Shown here in pieces: positions 47,701-60,180 of a stretch of DNA of 64,000 nt. The notes beneath the pieces are model-generated. The model saw only the letters and a list, made by a program, of their open reading frames with translations. It had not been told where the DNA came from and searched no databases. This DNA comes from Datnioides undecimradiatus (taxonomy: Eukaryota > Chordata > Actinopteri > Lobotiformes > Datnioididae): positions 8,880,287-8,944,286 of the forward strand of contig WARS01000033.1 in assembly GCA_008933995.1 (NCBI GenBank). Direction: 5' to 3'. The position numbers were made by a program, and so were the translations under genes. How positions within the stretch are numbered: position 1 is the stretch's first letter; the number at the start of each line of letters is the position of its first letter.

Positions 47701-50700
47701 GGCCAATACACTTTTTTATTGCAATTATGCAAAAGACCTTACAGCTCACTGTGTGGTGAGACGTGATGTGCAGTAGCTTATATTGATTACTTTATTTGTA
47801 AAATTAAGTCTTTAAGAAGTCCCTGTCACTCAGCCCTCACTGCATCCTGTATCACATGCAAGCACTGCACCCTCATGACAATAATAACTCTTAATATAAT
47901 TGATGTAATATGCCACACGCAACAATAAGGTATAACATCTAATCACGTTAAGTAGTCATTGCCAAGCTGTAATTAAACTGTTTGAGACAAGTGATTACCA
48001 ACCCTGATAGAGAATGTGAATATATAATAGGGGTGTTATGAAAATACTAATACCCCATAGCTCTAATTGCGAGCCAATTTTTTTTTTACTAATATTGATT
48101 GCTTTGTATATGTGTTATCATCACATTGACCATAGCGTGCTGTGAAAGCGCACAAATATGGCAAGATGAAGCCCTCCTTCACTTTGTTATGCTCCACTAC
48201 ACATTGTAATGTTAACAGCGGGGCCCTGCAGTCTGACTGGGCTAATGGTGTGCCATCCCATCAGGCCATGCGCCCAACCAGAACATGCAGAGAGATTGTT
48301 CACATCAAGCCTGTTGGCAAATTAGCCAACACGCATTAAGCTGTGGCATTATGCTAAAGCTGTCTAAATACTACTATATGCTTAGTGACCAGTGAATGAT
48401 TGCTGAAGTCCACCCCTTCTCCCCCGCCCCCTCCCCCAAGCCTATTGGGATGAGTGTCTGTCCTCTCAAACTGGAGCGATAGCATTAGCTGTCACAGATT
48501 CTGGAGCGGCAGGAGTTCAAAGGAAGCAGGCACGAGAGAGACGTGGAGAGGGCGATACTGCAACCTGCAACCTGGTGTTTCCAGGCTTACTGTAAATGTT
48601 TTTTCTTCCTGTGCTTAATGGTGGGCTGTTATTTAGGTGGGAAAAAACCCCCACAGAAATTCACTGTATAGCTGTCAGATTTAAAATATTAATATTTTAT
48701 GGAGTGGCAGCTGGAACATTTAACGGCAATCAATTGATCACAGCGGGGGTAGGTATTTTTCACAGCGTGATCTGTGATCTGACAGACATTTTCCTTTCAC
48801 TCTCCTAATTAATTTCGTCAGACACCTACAGAGACTTGCCACCCTGTGGTCTGCTCACTGACCAGGGCTTCTGTTCCTTTGTCTAAACTGGTCCAGCCTT
48901 TCCCAGAGACACACCACTGTACACCTGTAGGCGTTCATTTCCTCCCGCCTTAATGAAGGTGTTCGTGCAGCTGATGGACATGCGGCCTCCACCTCTCACC
49001 TCGACTCTATTCCCCTTTCTGTAGGGTTACACTAGTCTTGATGAGGGTGGCGGTAGATCTATGAAATTGCTCAGCACCTGAAATACTTCTCCCTGCCCTC
49101 CTTCTCACTGTGGTGTGGAAGATCTGGTGAAATGGTTAGGTTAGTTGCATTTGCAGCAGGAACTTTGGCTCCTTTTCATGCTTCTGTAGAAAGCAGATAG
49201 AGAAGAGCAGTGGAGCGCTGAATGGGTAAACACTCCAATTTAAAAATATATGACTGGGATGTTTTTTTGAAATAATCCGAAAAGCTGAGCGAGATGTCAA
49301 ATATGATTTTCTCAGTATAAATTGCACGCTATTAGAAATAATGTAGGACGTTTCCCTTAGGTCAAGTCTTATACATTGTTATGGCTGCCTTCATTGCAGA
49401 ACAGATTTTATGAGGGGCATCACACAGTTGCAGACCACACAATCAGAATGTCTCCAGGTTTATAGCACGTCATCCTCCTTTCCTTCTTCCTACCTTCCTA
49501 CCTGCTCTTACGATCAAATAAAGGCAGAAATATGAACAAAGAAAGAACATTATATTCTACATGTGATACCAGTGAAGAAGTGAGTCGTCAAAAAAGAATA
49601 CACTTCTCAGTATTGTACGTTGTAGGAAACTTCCAGGGCCCCATGTTGAGAACAAGTGCTAAGAAATCTCAGTTGGGTGCTGATTCTTCAGCTCAGATCG
49701 AAAAGACTCAGAATTTGTCTCTTTTTTTTTTTTTTTTGTCCTTCTCTTTTGTACCTTGCGACGAGTAGTTCCACTCCCGGATCCAGTTAATTTCATCCAT
49801 GTGTAGTTCGTTGGATTAAACAGCCTACAGGCACATATCAAGTTCAGTCAGAATAATAATTGAATTACACCATAAACACAAAGTTTGCCCTATTGATTGT
49901 TTCCTTCTGTTTTGAGGCTTTATTTGCATAATGGCTTATTCAATAGAGTTTAGAAACCAGTCAACTTTTTACAACATTTTTGCGCTTTTCTTTGAATTAC
50001 AAGCAACCCTTTTCTTGCCCCGTGCAGCTGAAAAACATAACAACACGACAATGCAATGCTATATCTCTGTAAAGTGAGCGGTTGTGAATGTTATCGGGTC
50101 CACTGAGGTTTTCCATTGTGCTCCATTCACAGTTAAATAAGCGTTTAAGTGTACAGCTTGTGCGTTACACCATACCTTCAGGAAGAGGAGGTTCCAGTTG
50201 TGGTCTATGTTCTTGCCAATGGGGCACATCTAAGTGTGGGCAGCTAGACTGATTGCCGAGACGGCCAGCAGAGCGGAGGAGGATCAGACACAGAGAGAGG
50301 TTCTACTAGATTACACACGGCTTGTCTGAGCTCAGGATTTCCTCGCCTTTTGTTGTAGGACCTGGCTTGTGGAATAGCAGATCAAAGCTTCACTCACAGC
50401 ATCTCACGTCGCATCATTTACACATCTGTGAAATCCACAACCGTAAAGAAGACTATGAAACCTTTTGCCGCATTCATTAATGTGGAACTTTGACCAGAGA
50501 CAAAGGTTAGGTGGGGGACAGAAACGGTCCCGCTTTTTGAGCGGCATTCACAACCGAGTATTTGAGTATTCACAACCGCTCATTAATTCTATTTCTGCTT
50601 TGAGTATTGGTTATTTGCTTTCTTCTTTTCACTCAGGCAAGCTCTCAATTCATTAGCCGATCCTCTGTGAATGTATTATTCAATGCTAGTTGCTGGCATT

Positions 50701-52235
50701 GGTGAGAGCAGTGTGTTTACCATAGCTCATGAAATATGTATCTGTTGAATGGGTGTCCGTGTAAGCAGCTGCCTGATATAGTCATGATGAGGGAGAGGTT
50801 TCTGTGGCAGTCGCAGCCAGTCACTCAAGGACAATCCCTTATAGCTGTTTTGGTTGTGTTGATTGTTGTGTTGATTATCTAACATTAAAGCTGTGGTGTG
50901 CAGTGCAGATAACAGATTTACCTCAAGGTGTGTTTCTGTATCGGGGATAACTTTTATTTTTTTTTGCACTTTCACATTGCATGTTGAAAGATAAGCATTT
51001 CAACTTTTTTTTTTCTTTGTGTAAAAGCTACCTAACCATCTAATTTATGGGTGGAAAGAAAAAAAAATGTGATGCATACTACACACACGCAACAGACAGC
51101 AGCAGCCACCTACGACAAAACGACCAGATTTGTTAAAGTAATAGTGAGGCCAGGACATCCATAAAGAGCTGTTTGTTGGATGTCAACTGCTGTAATTATA
51201 ACAGAGCTGGCATGGCTGAAACTATATTGAGTGGCCTAATGGTGTCTATGGAGAAAGAGCAGAGTAGGGGCCGTTTTTGTTTTTTTGTTTTTTTCCCTTT
51301 TGCTCAGATGAAGTGGCTCGCCACAAAGATGAATGATTGCTTTCTCTGCGAACTCCTGGGCTCACGGGTTGATTTAATTGAGTTGAATTAAACCTAAGCC
51401 AGGTAGAAATGGAGACAGAGAGAAAATCTATGCCGTCGATCTATAAAAGCCTTTAGGGCTTCGATCTGGATTACGTAGATTATTTTCCTGTCTGGTCACA
51501 GTCACACTTCATTCCTATCCGTACAGTCTGTATTCCTTAGTTACATTTTGTTTAGGTGGAGCGTTGATGGGAGGTGTCCTCGACTAGCCTGTGATCAGAA
51601 CCTACTGTAAGCCTATAATAGACACAAAGCATTTCTTGTTCATTGGCATTTGTGTGACACATGTGTACAGTCATCCAATAAAAAAAAAAAAGGTTGTGGT
51701 TTTATTGTGAAGCTAGAACCAGTTAGGGGTCCACCTTGAATTTAATATGCAAAGAAACCCATGAAATGGACATCTTAGTAAAACACTGAAAAGAGCTGGC
51801 ACTGAAAATACATGTTGTTTTGTTCTGGCAGACTGGTGGAGACACTCCTGTGGAGCCGCTTCTGCCATACAGTGCATCTACTATAAATATAGTCTGCTGA
51901 CGGTAAAGTAATTTCATTGACGTAGTTACCTAATATGGAAAATGCATCACTTCCCGTATATGCTGAGAAGAAGCAGGGCCTGACTACAAGGGCAGGAATG
52001 CAACAAACTCAAGTGTCTCTTCATGTTGAGGCCACACTGAATACTGTGAACTATAATCATGAAAACAATGCATAATACAGCTTGAATGAGAGAGGAACTG
52101 CACTGCTGTATGTGTTTGAGTTGACTTTGATTAGCCGTGCCAGTAAAACAGAACACCCGCTACATGTCAGTGGTAAATGTAAAGTTGTTTGTCCCTCATC
52201 CAATTGTGTTTAATGTTTAATGTTTAACTACTAGT

Positions 52236-52285
52236 ACTAATATTAATACTAATACTACTACTACTAATAATAATAATAATAATAT
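52236..52285. repeat. (CTA)n/(TAA)n compound trinucleotide repeat
   Basis: actaatattaatactaat is followed by four to five CTA units and six TAA units. Confidence 0.9.
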
Positions 52286-52522
52286 AAAAATAAACCATAC
52301 AATAAGTCAGCCATCAGCAGATGATATGTTGCAGCCTGCCAACAGACCTGAGGCTGGGCTGCCAAATCACTCTTAAAAGGAAGCCTGAGCAAAGGGGCTT
52401 ATCTCAATGTGTTGGTCTTTCTCTGCTCCAGCACGTTTCGCCATATGTACACAGAGGCAGGGGCACGATCTCATACGTCTTTCTTTGTCTGTATTTGTCT
52501 TGCTGTCTTTATTGTGCTCTGT

Positions 52523-52523
52523 G

Positions 52524-52550
<27 letters not shown>
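52523..52550. repeat. (CT)n microsatellite
   Basis: About 14 CT units followed by cctctctctg. It generates spurious Ser-Leu repeat frames. Confidence 0.95.
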
Positions 52551-52554
<4 letters not shown>

Positions 52555-55067
52555 CTCTGTTTCATCACTGCTCCAGCCCTTTGCTCCTCCGTTACCTTAC
52601 ATTCCCATTGTGCTCCCATAACAGCGTTGTCATCTCCTAAGAAATCACCTCTTGTTCTTGACAGTTTCAAGATGACACGCTGACTCTTAAAATGTTATGA
52701 TTAGCCAACATTGTTTGAGCTTTCCTTTGAGTAAAGCTGCTTAGGGGCAGCAGATAAAGCCACGGCGTATATTTATCTGCTACATTTCAATCCTCCTTTG
52801 TATTGTGACAGTGGAGATGATACGAGGAGAAGAGGGCAAGGTGATCCTATCCTGCTCCACTCATTTGAAGTTAAACCTTTGGTATTGTTTGTTGGGTGGG
52901 AATGGAAAGCTGTTTTGTGAACTGGACACAAGTACTACCTGCCCAGCCTCTTGATCAAACAAAATATTATACACCTAAAGAGTTGATTTACACGAAGCGT
53001 CAAGTGTTTTGTTTTTTTTCTTTTTTGAGTGAAAAGCATACTGCTGGGTTCAGTAGAGGTGTCACATGGTTCTGAATAGATCTGTCTGCAGGTTGTGCTT
53101 GCAATAGCTTGAAGCTCCGTAGCATTAACATAACCAGAGAATACAGGAGATTGTTTGAAATGATATCAAACTCTTGAGAGACCTCAGGCCCATTTCAGTC
53201 CTTAGAAAGTCAGCGTAGATCTGAGCTGGTTCTTTTTAGACATCGGCTGCTCTTTATGCTCACCGAGTGTTGTCACTTGCTTACAGGTTTATTGAAAAAC
53301 CATGTCTTCATCCTTCCCAGTGGCATGAATGCATTTCTTTTGTGTCTTTTTTTTATTTCCTGAAATACCCTTTATTCCATTTTAGTAAGGACAACAGCAT
53401 AAAGAGTTAGAGTTGTAGAAGAGCTAGTCTGAACATTTGTGAGTGAATACTTTGCCACATGGAAGATCAAATACATTCATATGAGACATGGTCATTTCAG
53501 GCAGCTCAGTCATTTACGATAACGTTGGGTTTAGTGAGTTATTTGATGCGATGAAAAGAAGGAATACCATCATGACTCTCAACTCACGTGGGCTTGCGAT
53601 TGAGTCGAATGGTTAAAGTCAGTGGGTGGAACCTTAATATTGAAACGGGCATTTAAAATGAAAACAGGTCTGCATTATGACAATGCTAAATATATATAAT
53701 CCAGTTTTAACAAACCCATCTGTTCCAAGGCCACAAAACCACAAAACCTCTGCACAGCTGTTCACGATTCTATGCGACGCCAAAAAGTTACCACAGCTGC
53801 AATCACTGTAATTTTTTTAATCACATCAAACATGAGATTACAAGTGTAGATATAAAAATACATTTACAGAATATAATTGAGTAAAATGTATTTGATTGGC
53901 AATTACAATGTCTTGCTTGATAAGGTCACATTTTGGCAAAATTTGAGAAGTTATTTGCCACTGCCTGTTTTTCCGTCCACAGACTGGCCTCCTCCATGTC
54001 TTCTCAGACGTGTGAACAGGGGTGCTTTGTCCAACCATTTTCCACATCGTTCTGACACAGAAAACGCAACAATCATGCATACTCTATGCAGCAATTGGCT
54101 AGCTGTATGGGCATGGTTTGAACAATTCTTTCAAGCTCGCTTTTTGCATTCTCCACACAAGTTCTCACGTCACTTTTTTTGTGCACAAGTACAATGCCGT
54201 GAATGCCCCCGAGGAGAGACTGTTCAGAAGTGTGTGTCCTTATCCTCAGAGAGAGGTCAGCGCCACGCAACCAGGAGTAGACCATGACAGTACTCGATAT
54301 CCGAGTGTGGCCATTTGGAACTTTTGCCTTCTGACGCAGAAGAAACGGCGTACCGACTGATTTGCTTCAGGTCTGCTGAACCCTGTACTATGTCCTCTTC
54401 AGCGCGTGCACAAATGCTGGCAAGAGAAGTTTAACAACCATTTTTAGTTGCGAGTCTTTGAAGGTCACTTAACACATGTGTGGCAGTAGCTATACCATGG
54501 GAAATAGAGATGTATTTTGATTTATCTGGGACTGCACAGCAAAAAGAAAACAAAACAGAAATCCCTGCACACCCTGTCCAACTAATGCAGCACCTGTCGC
54601 CAAGATGGAAAGGGCATGAGTTACCTGGAGTAACACTGGAGGAATACTGTCTGGCTCTGCATATTTGGTTCAAAAATAGCAACCCTTAGTCATCTCAGCT
54701 CTTTCCGTTTGTAAATACTAGATGCATAAGTGTACGTCAGACTCAGCACATTTTTGATTTTTTCCTTTTTTTTGGCACCTCTGATGTGTTCTGGTTACAC
54801 TGTCTCTTTTGATGACTCCTCAAAAATTCGAGTGACTTATGTGTGAGATGAAGTCGTGTATAAGTGTGGGGATGAGATGAATGAAGAGGCAGTTTGTGCT
54901 GTGTTCATAAAAGTGCAATCCAAGCATTCAACCAAGGGCGTTTTTTAGTGCTTAGTAAATTTCAGATATGCAGGTAACTGCTTTGTGTTTGTGTCTGTAA
55001 AGCTTATGTTTGATGTATTTGCATTAGATGGGAACAGTGGGCGTGACTTCTGGTTATAGGTGCGCAT

Positions 55068-55338
55068 GTAAATGGTAACTGGACTGTACTTGTCTAGCAT
55101 TTTTCTAGTCTTCTGACCATTCAAAGCGCTTTCGACTACAAGTCAGCATTCACCCATTCACACGAAAGGAAACTTAGGAATCTAACGCATTCACACACAA
55201 GTGGCGCAGCATCAGGAGCAATTTGGGGTTCAGTGTCTTGCCCAAGGACACTTCGGCATGCAGCCTGGAGGAGCCGCGCATCGAACGGCCTATCTTCTAA
55301 TAGCTACATGGCCCGCTTTCCCTCTAAGCCACAGCCTC
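55068..55338 (+). mobile_element. Teleost interspersed repeat of the 'cttgcccaaggacacttcgg' type
   Basis: In order: gtaaatggtaactggactgt, 'ttttctagtcttctgaccat', 'tcaaagcgctttcgac', 'cattcacccattcacac', 'gcaatttggggttcagtgtc', 'ttgcccaaggacacttcggc', 'cctggaggagccgcgcatcg', and 'gcccgctttccctctaagcc'. This matches a repeat found in very many fish genomes, nearly full length, with modest divergence. It has no coding capacity; I recall it as SINE-like or the tail of a non-LTR element but cannot name the family. Confidence 0.8.
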
Positions 55339-56409
55339 TGTGGACACGAGTGAAGATTTAGGCTTGAAACCACTGTAGATGTTATAACTTGGAGGAGAAA
55401 AGCATGCTGATGCTCCTATTCCATTTCACAAGTTTTAGAAGAACCTATATCTTTGTTTTTCTCCTTTGTGAAAGCAGTCTAAATGGCTTGACTTTTAGCT
55501 TTTAGCCGAAGCACACTGTGACACAAGAAGATCAGAGTGTAATGAAAAGAGCATGCGATCATGAGAGGGGTGTAGACTGAGCGGCATATTTTATCTTTTA
55601 GACCTCCCTGACACACAATTACTTGGGTATGGTATCGAGAACGGTTTATTATCTGGAGCCAGCACCACTTTTAGACAAACTCAGTGCATGCTGGGAACAA
55701 TGACATCAAGGCAAAATATAGACCTGTTTCTCCTCATGCATGTGTCAGCATAAGTGCACTGGTTTGCAATAACATGACCCGGAGCAAGTGGTCAATATAT
55801 TGGCTAAAGGGGTGGGTGTAGACCACCATGTATATCAAATGTTGCATTGCTGCCATGTGGATGCAGAAATTACAAATTGGTAGCCAGCTCCCAAAACGAC
55901 CCCAGCAATAAAGTAGAAAGGTAATCAGCTAATGGTGATGTGTCCAGCTTAAGTAAAAACATGGATAAAAGAGGGAACATTACACTTGTTCCTGGCAAGA
56001 GGGAGACTGTTTATATTTGGTCTTTTCACCAGGAAGCCATTCATGACAATCACATTGCAAGTTGTGACAAATCGCTGTTTATAGCAGGCCAAGTGTGCAG
56101 AATTTGATAAGAATTGGAATTGATGAATACGATATTAATCAAATCCAATCTTAATGGTACACAGCATTACCACACGGCTTATATGGATGAGTCTTGGTAA
56201 ATGAATGCAAAATGCGATGAACTCTACCATTTTGCTTTAGACAGAGTTTTCAAGTATCTTTAGTTTGCATGCATGTGCGCACACTTGTGTATTTGTTTGT
56301 GTGTTTTTCCTGTTTTACGTGTGTGCATGCTCCCAGAGGGGAAACAGGCTGTGTGGGGTGTTATCTGCTTCTACAGAGGGTGACAGCTAATCACCAACCC
56401 TGACAAACA

Positions 56410-56471
56410 CTGGGGGAGAGGGGAGGGAAGAGAGAGGGAGAGATGACAAACGAGGGAGAGAGAGGAGATGG
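56410..56471. repeat. Polypurine (GA-rich) tract
   Basis: ctgggggagaggggagggaa, then gagagagggagagatgac, then gagggagagagaggagatgg: about 60 bp of G/A with a short interruption (gacaaac), able to form triplex or G-rich structures. Confidence 0.75.
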
Positions 56472-59089
56472 CGCTGGGCAGGGGGATTGGCATTTGAATT
56501 CCACTGAGTAACCACAGAGTGCTTCGGATCCTGTCATCACCACCTCTGTATGAGTTTGGACCCAAGCTGGACCACTGCGCAGCCTCCCACTTGGCCCAGT
56601 GACAACTAATAAACCCCCATCAGTATAGGTACACACCAAGATAGCAGGCTGCTGAGAAAACATTGCGACAATTCTTGATGAGTTGAATAAATCTTTGTGT
56701 TTGCAGAATCTGTCAACAGCAACGTTGATCTCCTACCTGCTGCTCGTAAATTCCCAGCCTCGTGGAGAATATCTGCAGAAGGGTTCACCAGCAGTCTTTA
56801 TTGCTAGGGAAGGCGCCTCTCAAATGCTACCTTGTCAGGTGCAAAGACATCAGCACTTACAGCATTCGCTAACCGTGCCATTAATCGCGCCCAAAGTCTA
56901 TGCTAAACGCATGTGTAGACGGTTTGCCTTGCAGATGGGCTGATGCATGCTGAGTTAGTGTGAGCTGCTGGTGTCGCCTGTTGACACAGAGATCAGAGGG
57001 CTGTGAGAGATGGAGAGATGCTGTCGTGAGATGGCGGCAGGCAGGCTGTGCATGGAGAGACGAGAGAAGAAGAGGCTCCACTCGGGTTTGCAAGGAAGAG
57101 TTTTAGGTTGATGTACTCCCCTTAGCTGTTGTCATTTGTTGGCAGAGCTACCTATTAAAGACACTGCAGCAGGCGGAGAAATGTCACAGTGCAGACATTT
57201 ACAAAACCGATGTCATTGCCAGTGTGGTATGTTCTCTGTATGATCCTAGAATATTTTGTTTTGACATTTTAATGGACATTAATGACGGCTCAGTTTGATT
57301 ACCAATAGCAGGACTGAAATATCAATCTTTTCCTGGTGGTCCAGTGGCTTCCGGACTCCCCGCTGGAGCCAATGTGGGTGGCATTATTCGGACCAACTGG
57401 CGGCTGTCTGGGTAGCTGTGATGGGTGTCGTGCTGGGGCCTCCATACGGGGAGACCCTCATCTGCTCACAGTGTCACACCTCTCACCACTTTTGCTCTCT
57501 CTATCTGACCCTGTCACCAAGGCAGAGAGTGACAGATACAGGCGGAGAGGAAGCGCCAAAGAGACAGAGAGAGTGGGTGGCATATCCTTTTAGATACAGG
57601 CATAGCTGAAATGCTCGCTAAATAAAATCAAAGATAGCTGTCAGATGCTTTTACCGAGCACACTGCTTGAGAGCACGCAAATGGCACTATCAGTGAAGAA
57701 GTCAAAGGTCCACAGCTACTGGAGAATTGAGGTTGTCATTCATGTCTTTAAGCATACACTGTAAGTGCTGGCAGTCTGTTTAACAGGCATAGCTTACTAT
57801 CAACTCCTATACGGCGCAGATCAGATTGGCAATTAGTTGACCATATGTTATGACTAATGTAGTCTTTTCATGTTGCTTTCACGCAGGTTGCTTTGTACCT
57901 CAGTTTTGTCTTGCTGGAGGTGCTTTAGGAGCATTGAGTGCGAATAGATAGCACCGTGTTTATGTATCTTATCCACAGATGGCTTGTGGTGGTCTGGTGT
58001 GGGTGACCGCATAGCATCTGTGTTTGAGTGTGCGTGCAGCTACATCTGTGTACTTGTGTTGTGTTGGGTGCTAATGACAGTTGGCATTTGGCCACTATCT
58101 GTGGATCGTTAATTAGTATTGAGAGGTTTGGGGGAGAAGCGCAGATTCCCCTCTATCTCACAAACAGATGTGTGTTTGATCTGCTAACCCAGCTTACACA
58201 CACACACAACCACAGACACGTATTGTCCATCCATAGCCGCTCTCTGACATATGGAAATGTCTATAAGCAAGTCCCTCTCACCACAGTGATATTGACAGCA
58301 ATGGATCCAACCACAGAAAAACATCAGGAAAAAAAAAAAATATGGATCATAGCGCAGCCTGTTGTTAGCCTGCCAGAGAAAAATCATAAAGACATAAAAG
58401 ACAATTACAAAAAAATGTGGAAAGAGGCACTGTTGCTACAAAAGGGCACTCTAATTTTATTTTTTTAATATTAACTGAAAGTAACCTGTAACTGTGAAAC
58501 ATGTCTTAAATGTGAAAACCATTTTTTTTCTTATACTGCTCATTTCTTGTGGGTGTTACAATGAGATCATCATGCACACAAACAAAAGAATAAAAATGTC
58601 TACGCTGAAATGTCCTCAATGCATCGAGAACAAACAGATATACTCGGTGGGATCAGTAATCTCTGAGCATCGAACATCAGAGCAAAAAATAACAACTCAA
58701 GAAGGACTCGACTGCTGGAAGAATAGCCGTAATGAAAAGAAATTCTGTTTATTTCTTAAAGCCAACCTTTAACAAACCTCTGCAAACTTGCACAGTGGAG
58801 TAAAAGATTATTATAGCTCTCACTAATGTCAGAGCCTTTGTCTATTCAGTTAATTGTAGCATAGTTGTCCTGATGGAATTGCTCTGTGACCTTTAGTATT
58901 TTTATTTCTTCAGCCCTTATATTTGCTAAGTGATGGTATTCTGGCTGATTAGCGCACCCTCGTCCCCCTAGACACACATGTGCACGCACACACACGCACA
59001 CTATTACAAAACACAATGTATTCACTCCCCGAACCCCACTCCCATTGTTCTGCTTTATAACACTGGGAAAGGAGCATCAGTCAAGTATA

Positions 59090-59300
59090 TTAGCTGGATC
59101 CTATTACTGTCACCAGATTGCCTCTCTGAGCCATCTTAAAGAGCCCCCAGACAAAACTTCCTGTCATGTTAATCCAAGCTTTAATAAATAGAGGGATGTG
59201 TAACCATATTCAAATAGGGGCTCCCATATTTATGCTGACAAAGAGAGACGGGCTATCACGAAATGACAGATGAAAGTGTTTTGCATGAAAAGGAGAAAAA
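59090..59300. promoter_or_regulatory. Candidate conserved non-coding block with CArG/MEF2-like AT motifs
   Basis: AAGCTTTAATAAATAGAGGG, CCATATTCAAATAGGGG and CCCATATTTATGC (59176-59235) give several SRF/MEF2-like AT-core motifs close together in unique sequence. Evidence is motif-based; none is a perfect consensus. Confidence 0.22.
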
Positions 59301-60059
59301 AAAAGTTTTTATCGGTGCTCATTCTCTCCTATTCTGGGGAGAAATGTCAAATTATTGAAATGGCCTTTAAAAAAAAAAAAAAAGCTTAAGCCTAATCTAA
59401 GTAAAACACTGCAGGTATTAGGGCTGGTGGCCATTGTGAGCCAAATGAATGCTATTCAACTCAAGCCAGCAGCTCATTTCATCCCTCTTGTTCACCTATT
59501 GATATCAAAGTACATAATACACACCTTGTCTCCAAAGAGAGATTTACTGTATGTTCATCAGAGCTGCGAACATTAGAGCATACTGTCGTTGAGCACTTTC
59601 ACTGATTCATGAATCCAGGAAGTCTGTTATTAAAATTTATTTTCTAGTTGGTTATTCAAAGGCGTCGCCGGCTGTGTCATTTAGTTAAAGCTCTGGCAGT
59701 TGCAGAGGTGGTGAAGGAGCCATCGGCATCCCTGAGCAGTCTCGGCGCTAACAAAGAGAGCTGAAATCGACCTCTTCAATTCAAGGCCATCTCTTAGATT
59801 CACAGGTGGAAAAGAGCAAAGGCACTAATGCTATCACAGAGAGTGGAATGCTCTCTTTCAGACTAGGTTCATCACTTCTTGCTAGTCATTCCTTGACACT
59901 CTGGAGGAAAGAAAAAAGTCTCAGTTAAGCCGGGATTTCATAACCACATGTCTGCGTGTTTTATTATGCGGCGCAGAGACTTCCCAATACATTAATAATC
60001 TGATTTAATCTGAACATGTTTGTTCGTTCCTGCCGCTGTGTGACTGAAATGTTCTGTGT

Positions 60060-60180
60060 TTGCTGAGGCTGCACGGGCTTCCCCATTGCCGAGGTACATG
60101 CGGCATTATTAGCAGGCATTGCCTTAGAATTACTGGGTGTGATGGAGCTATCAAATTCAAAATCCATGTCACCAAAATAT
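60060..60180. promoter_or_regulatory. Candidate conserved non-coding block
   Basis: Unique sequence with GCATTATTAGCAGGCATTGC (60101-60120) and TTAGAATTACTGGGTG, repeat-free, and open over 116 codons on the minus strand by chance or constraint. No domain is seen in that frame. Regulatory function is inferred weakly. Confidence 0.2.

Larger units (their letters stand above)
43601..55067. other. Intronic stretch without a gene
   Basis: Mostly unique sequence. It includes (GT)n at about 44757-44775, (CA)n at about 46669-46682, T runs at about 44228-44241 and 49722-49737, a TAA/CTA-rich patch at 52236-52285, (CT)n at 52523-52550 and a NotI site at 45428. No frame has a domain, including 53877-54287 (+, 136 codons). 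Confidence 0.7.

Noticed and set aside
53877-54287. 136-codon open frame (+)
   Set aside because: No domain and no flanking splice signals of note; overlapping frames on the other strand are equally open.
58028-58468. 146-codon open frame (+)
   Set aside because: No recognisable domain; includes a CACACA tract and an A run; composition shifts along its length as in non-coding DNA.
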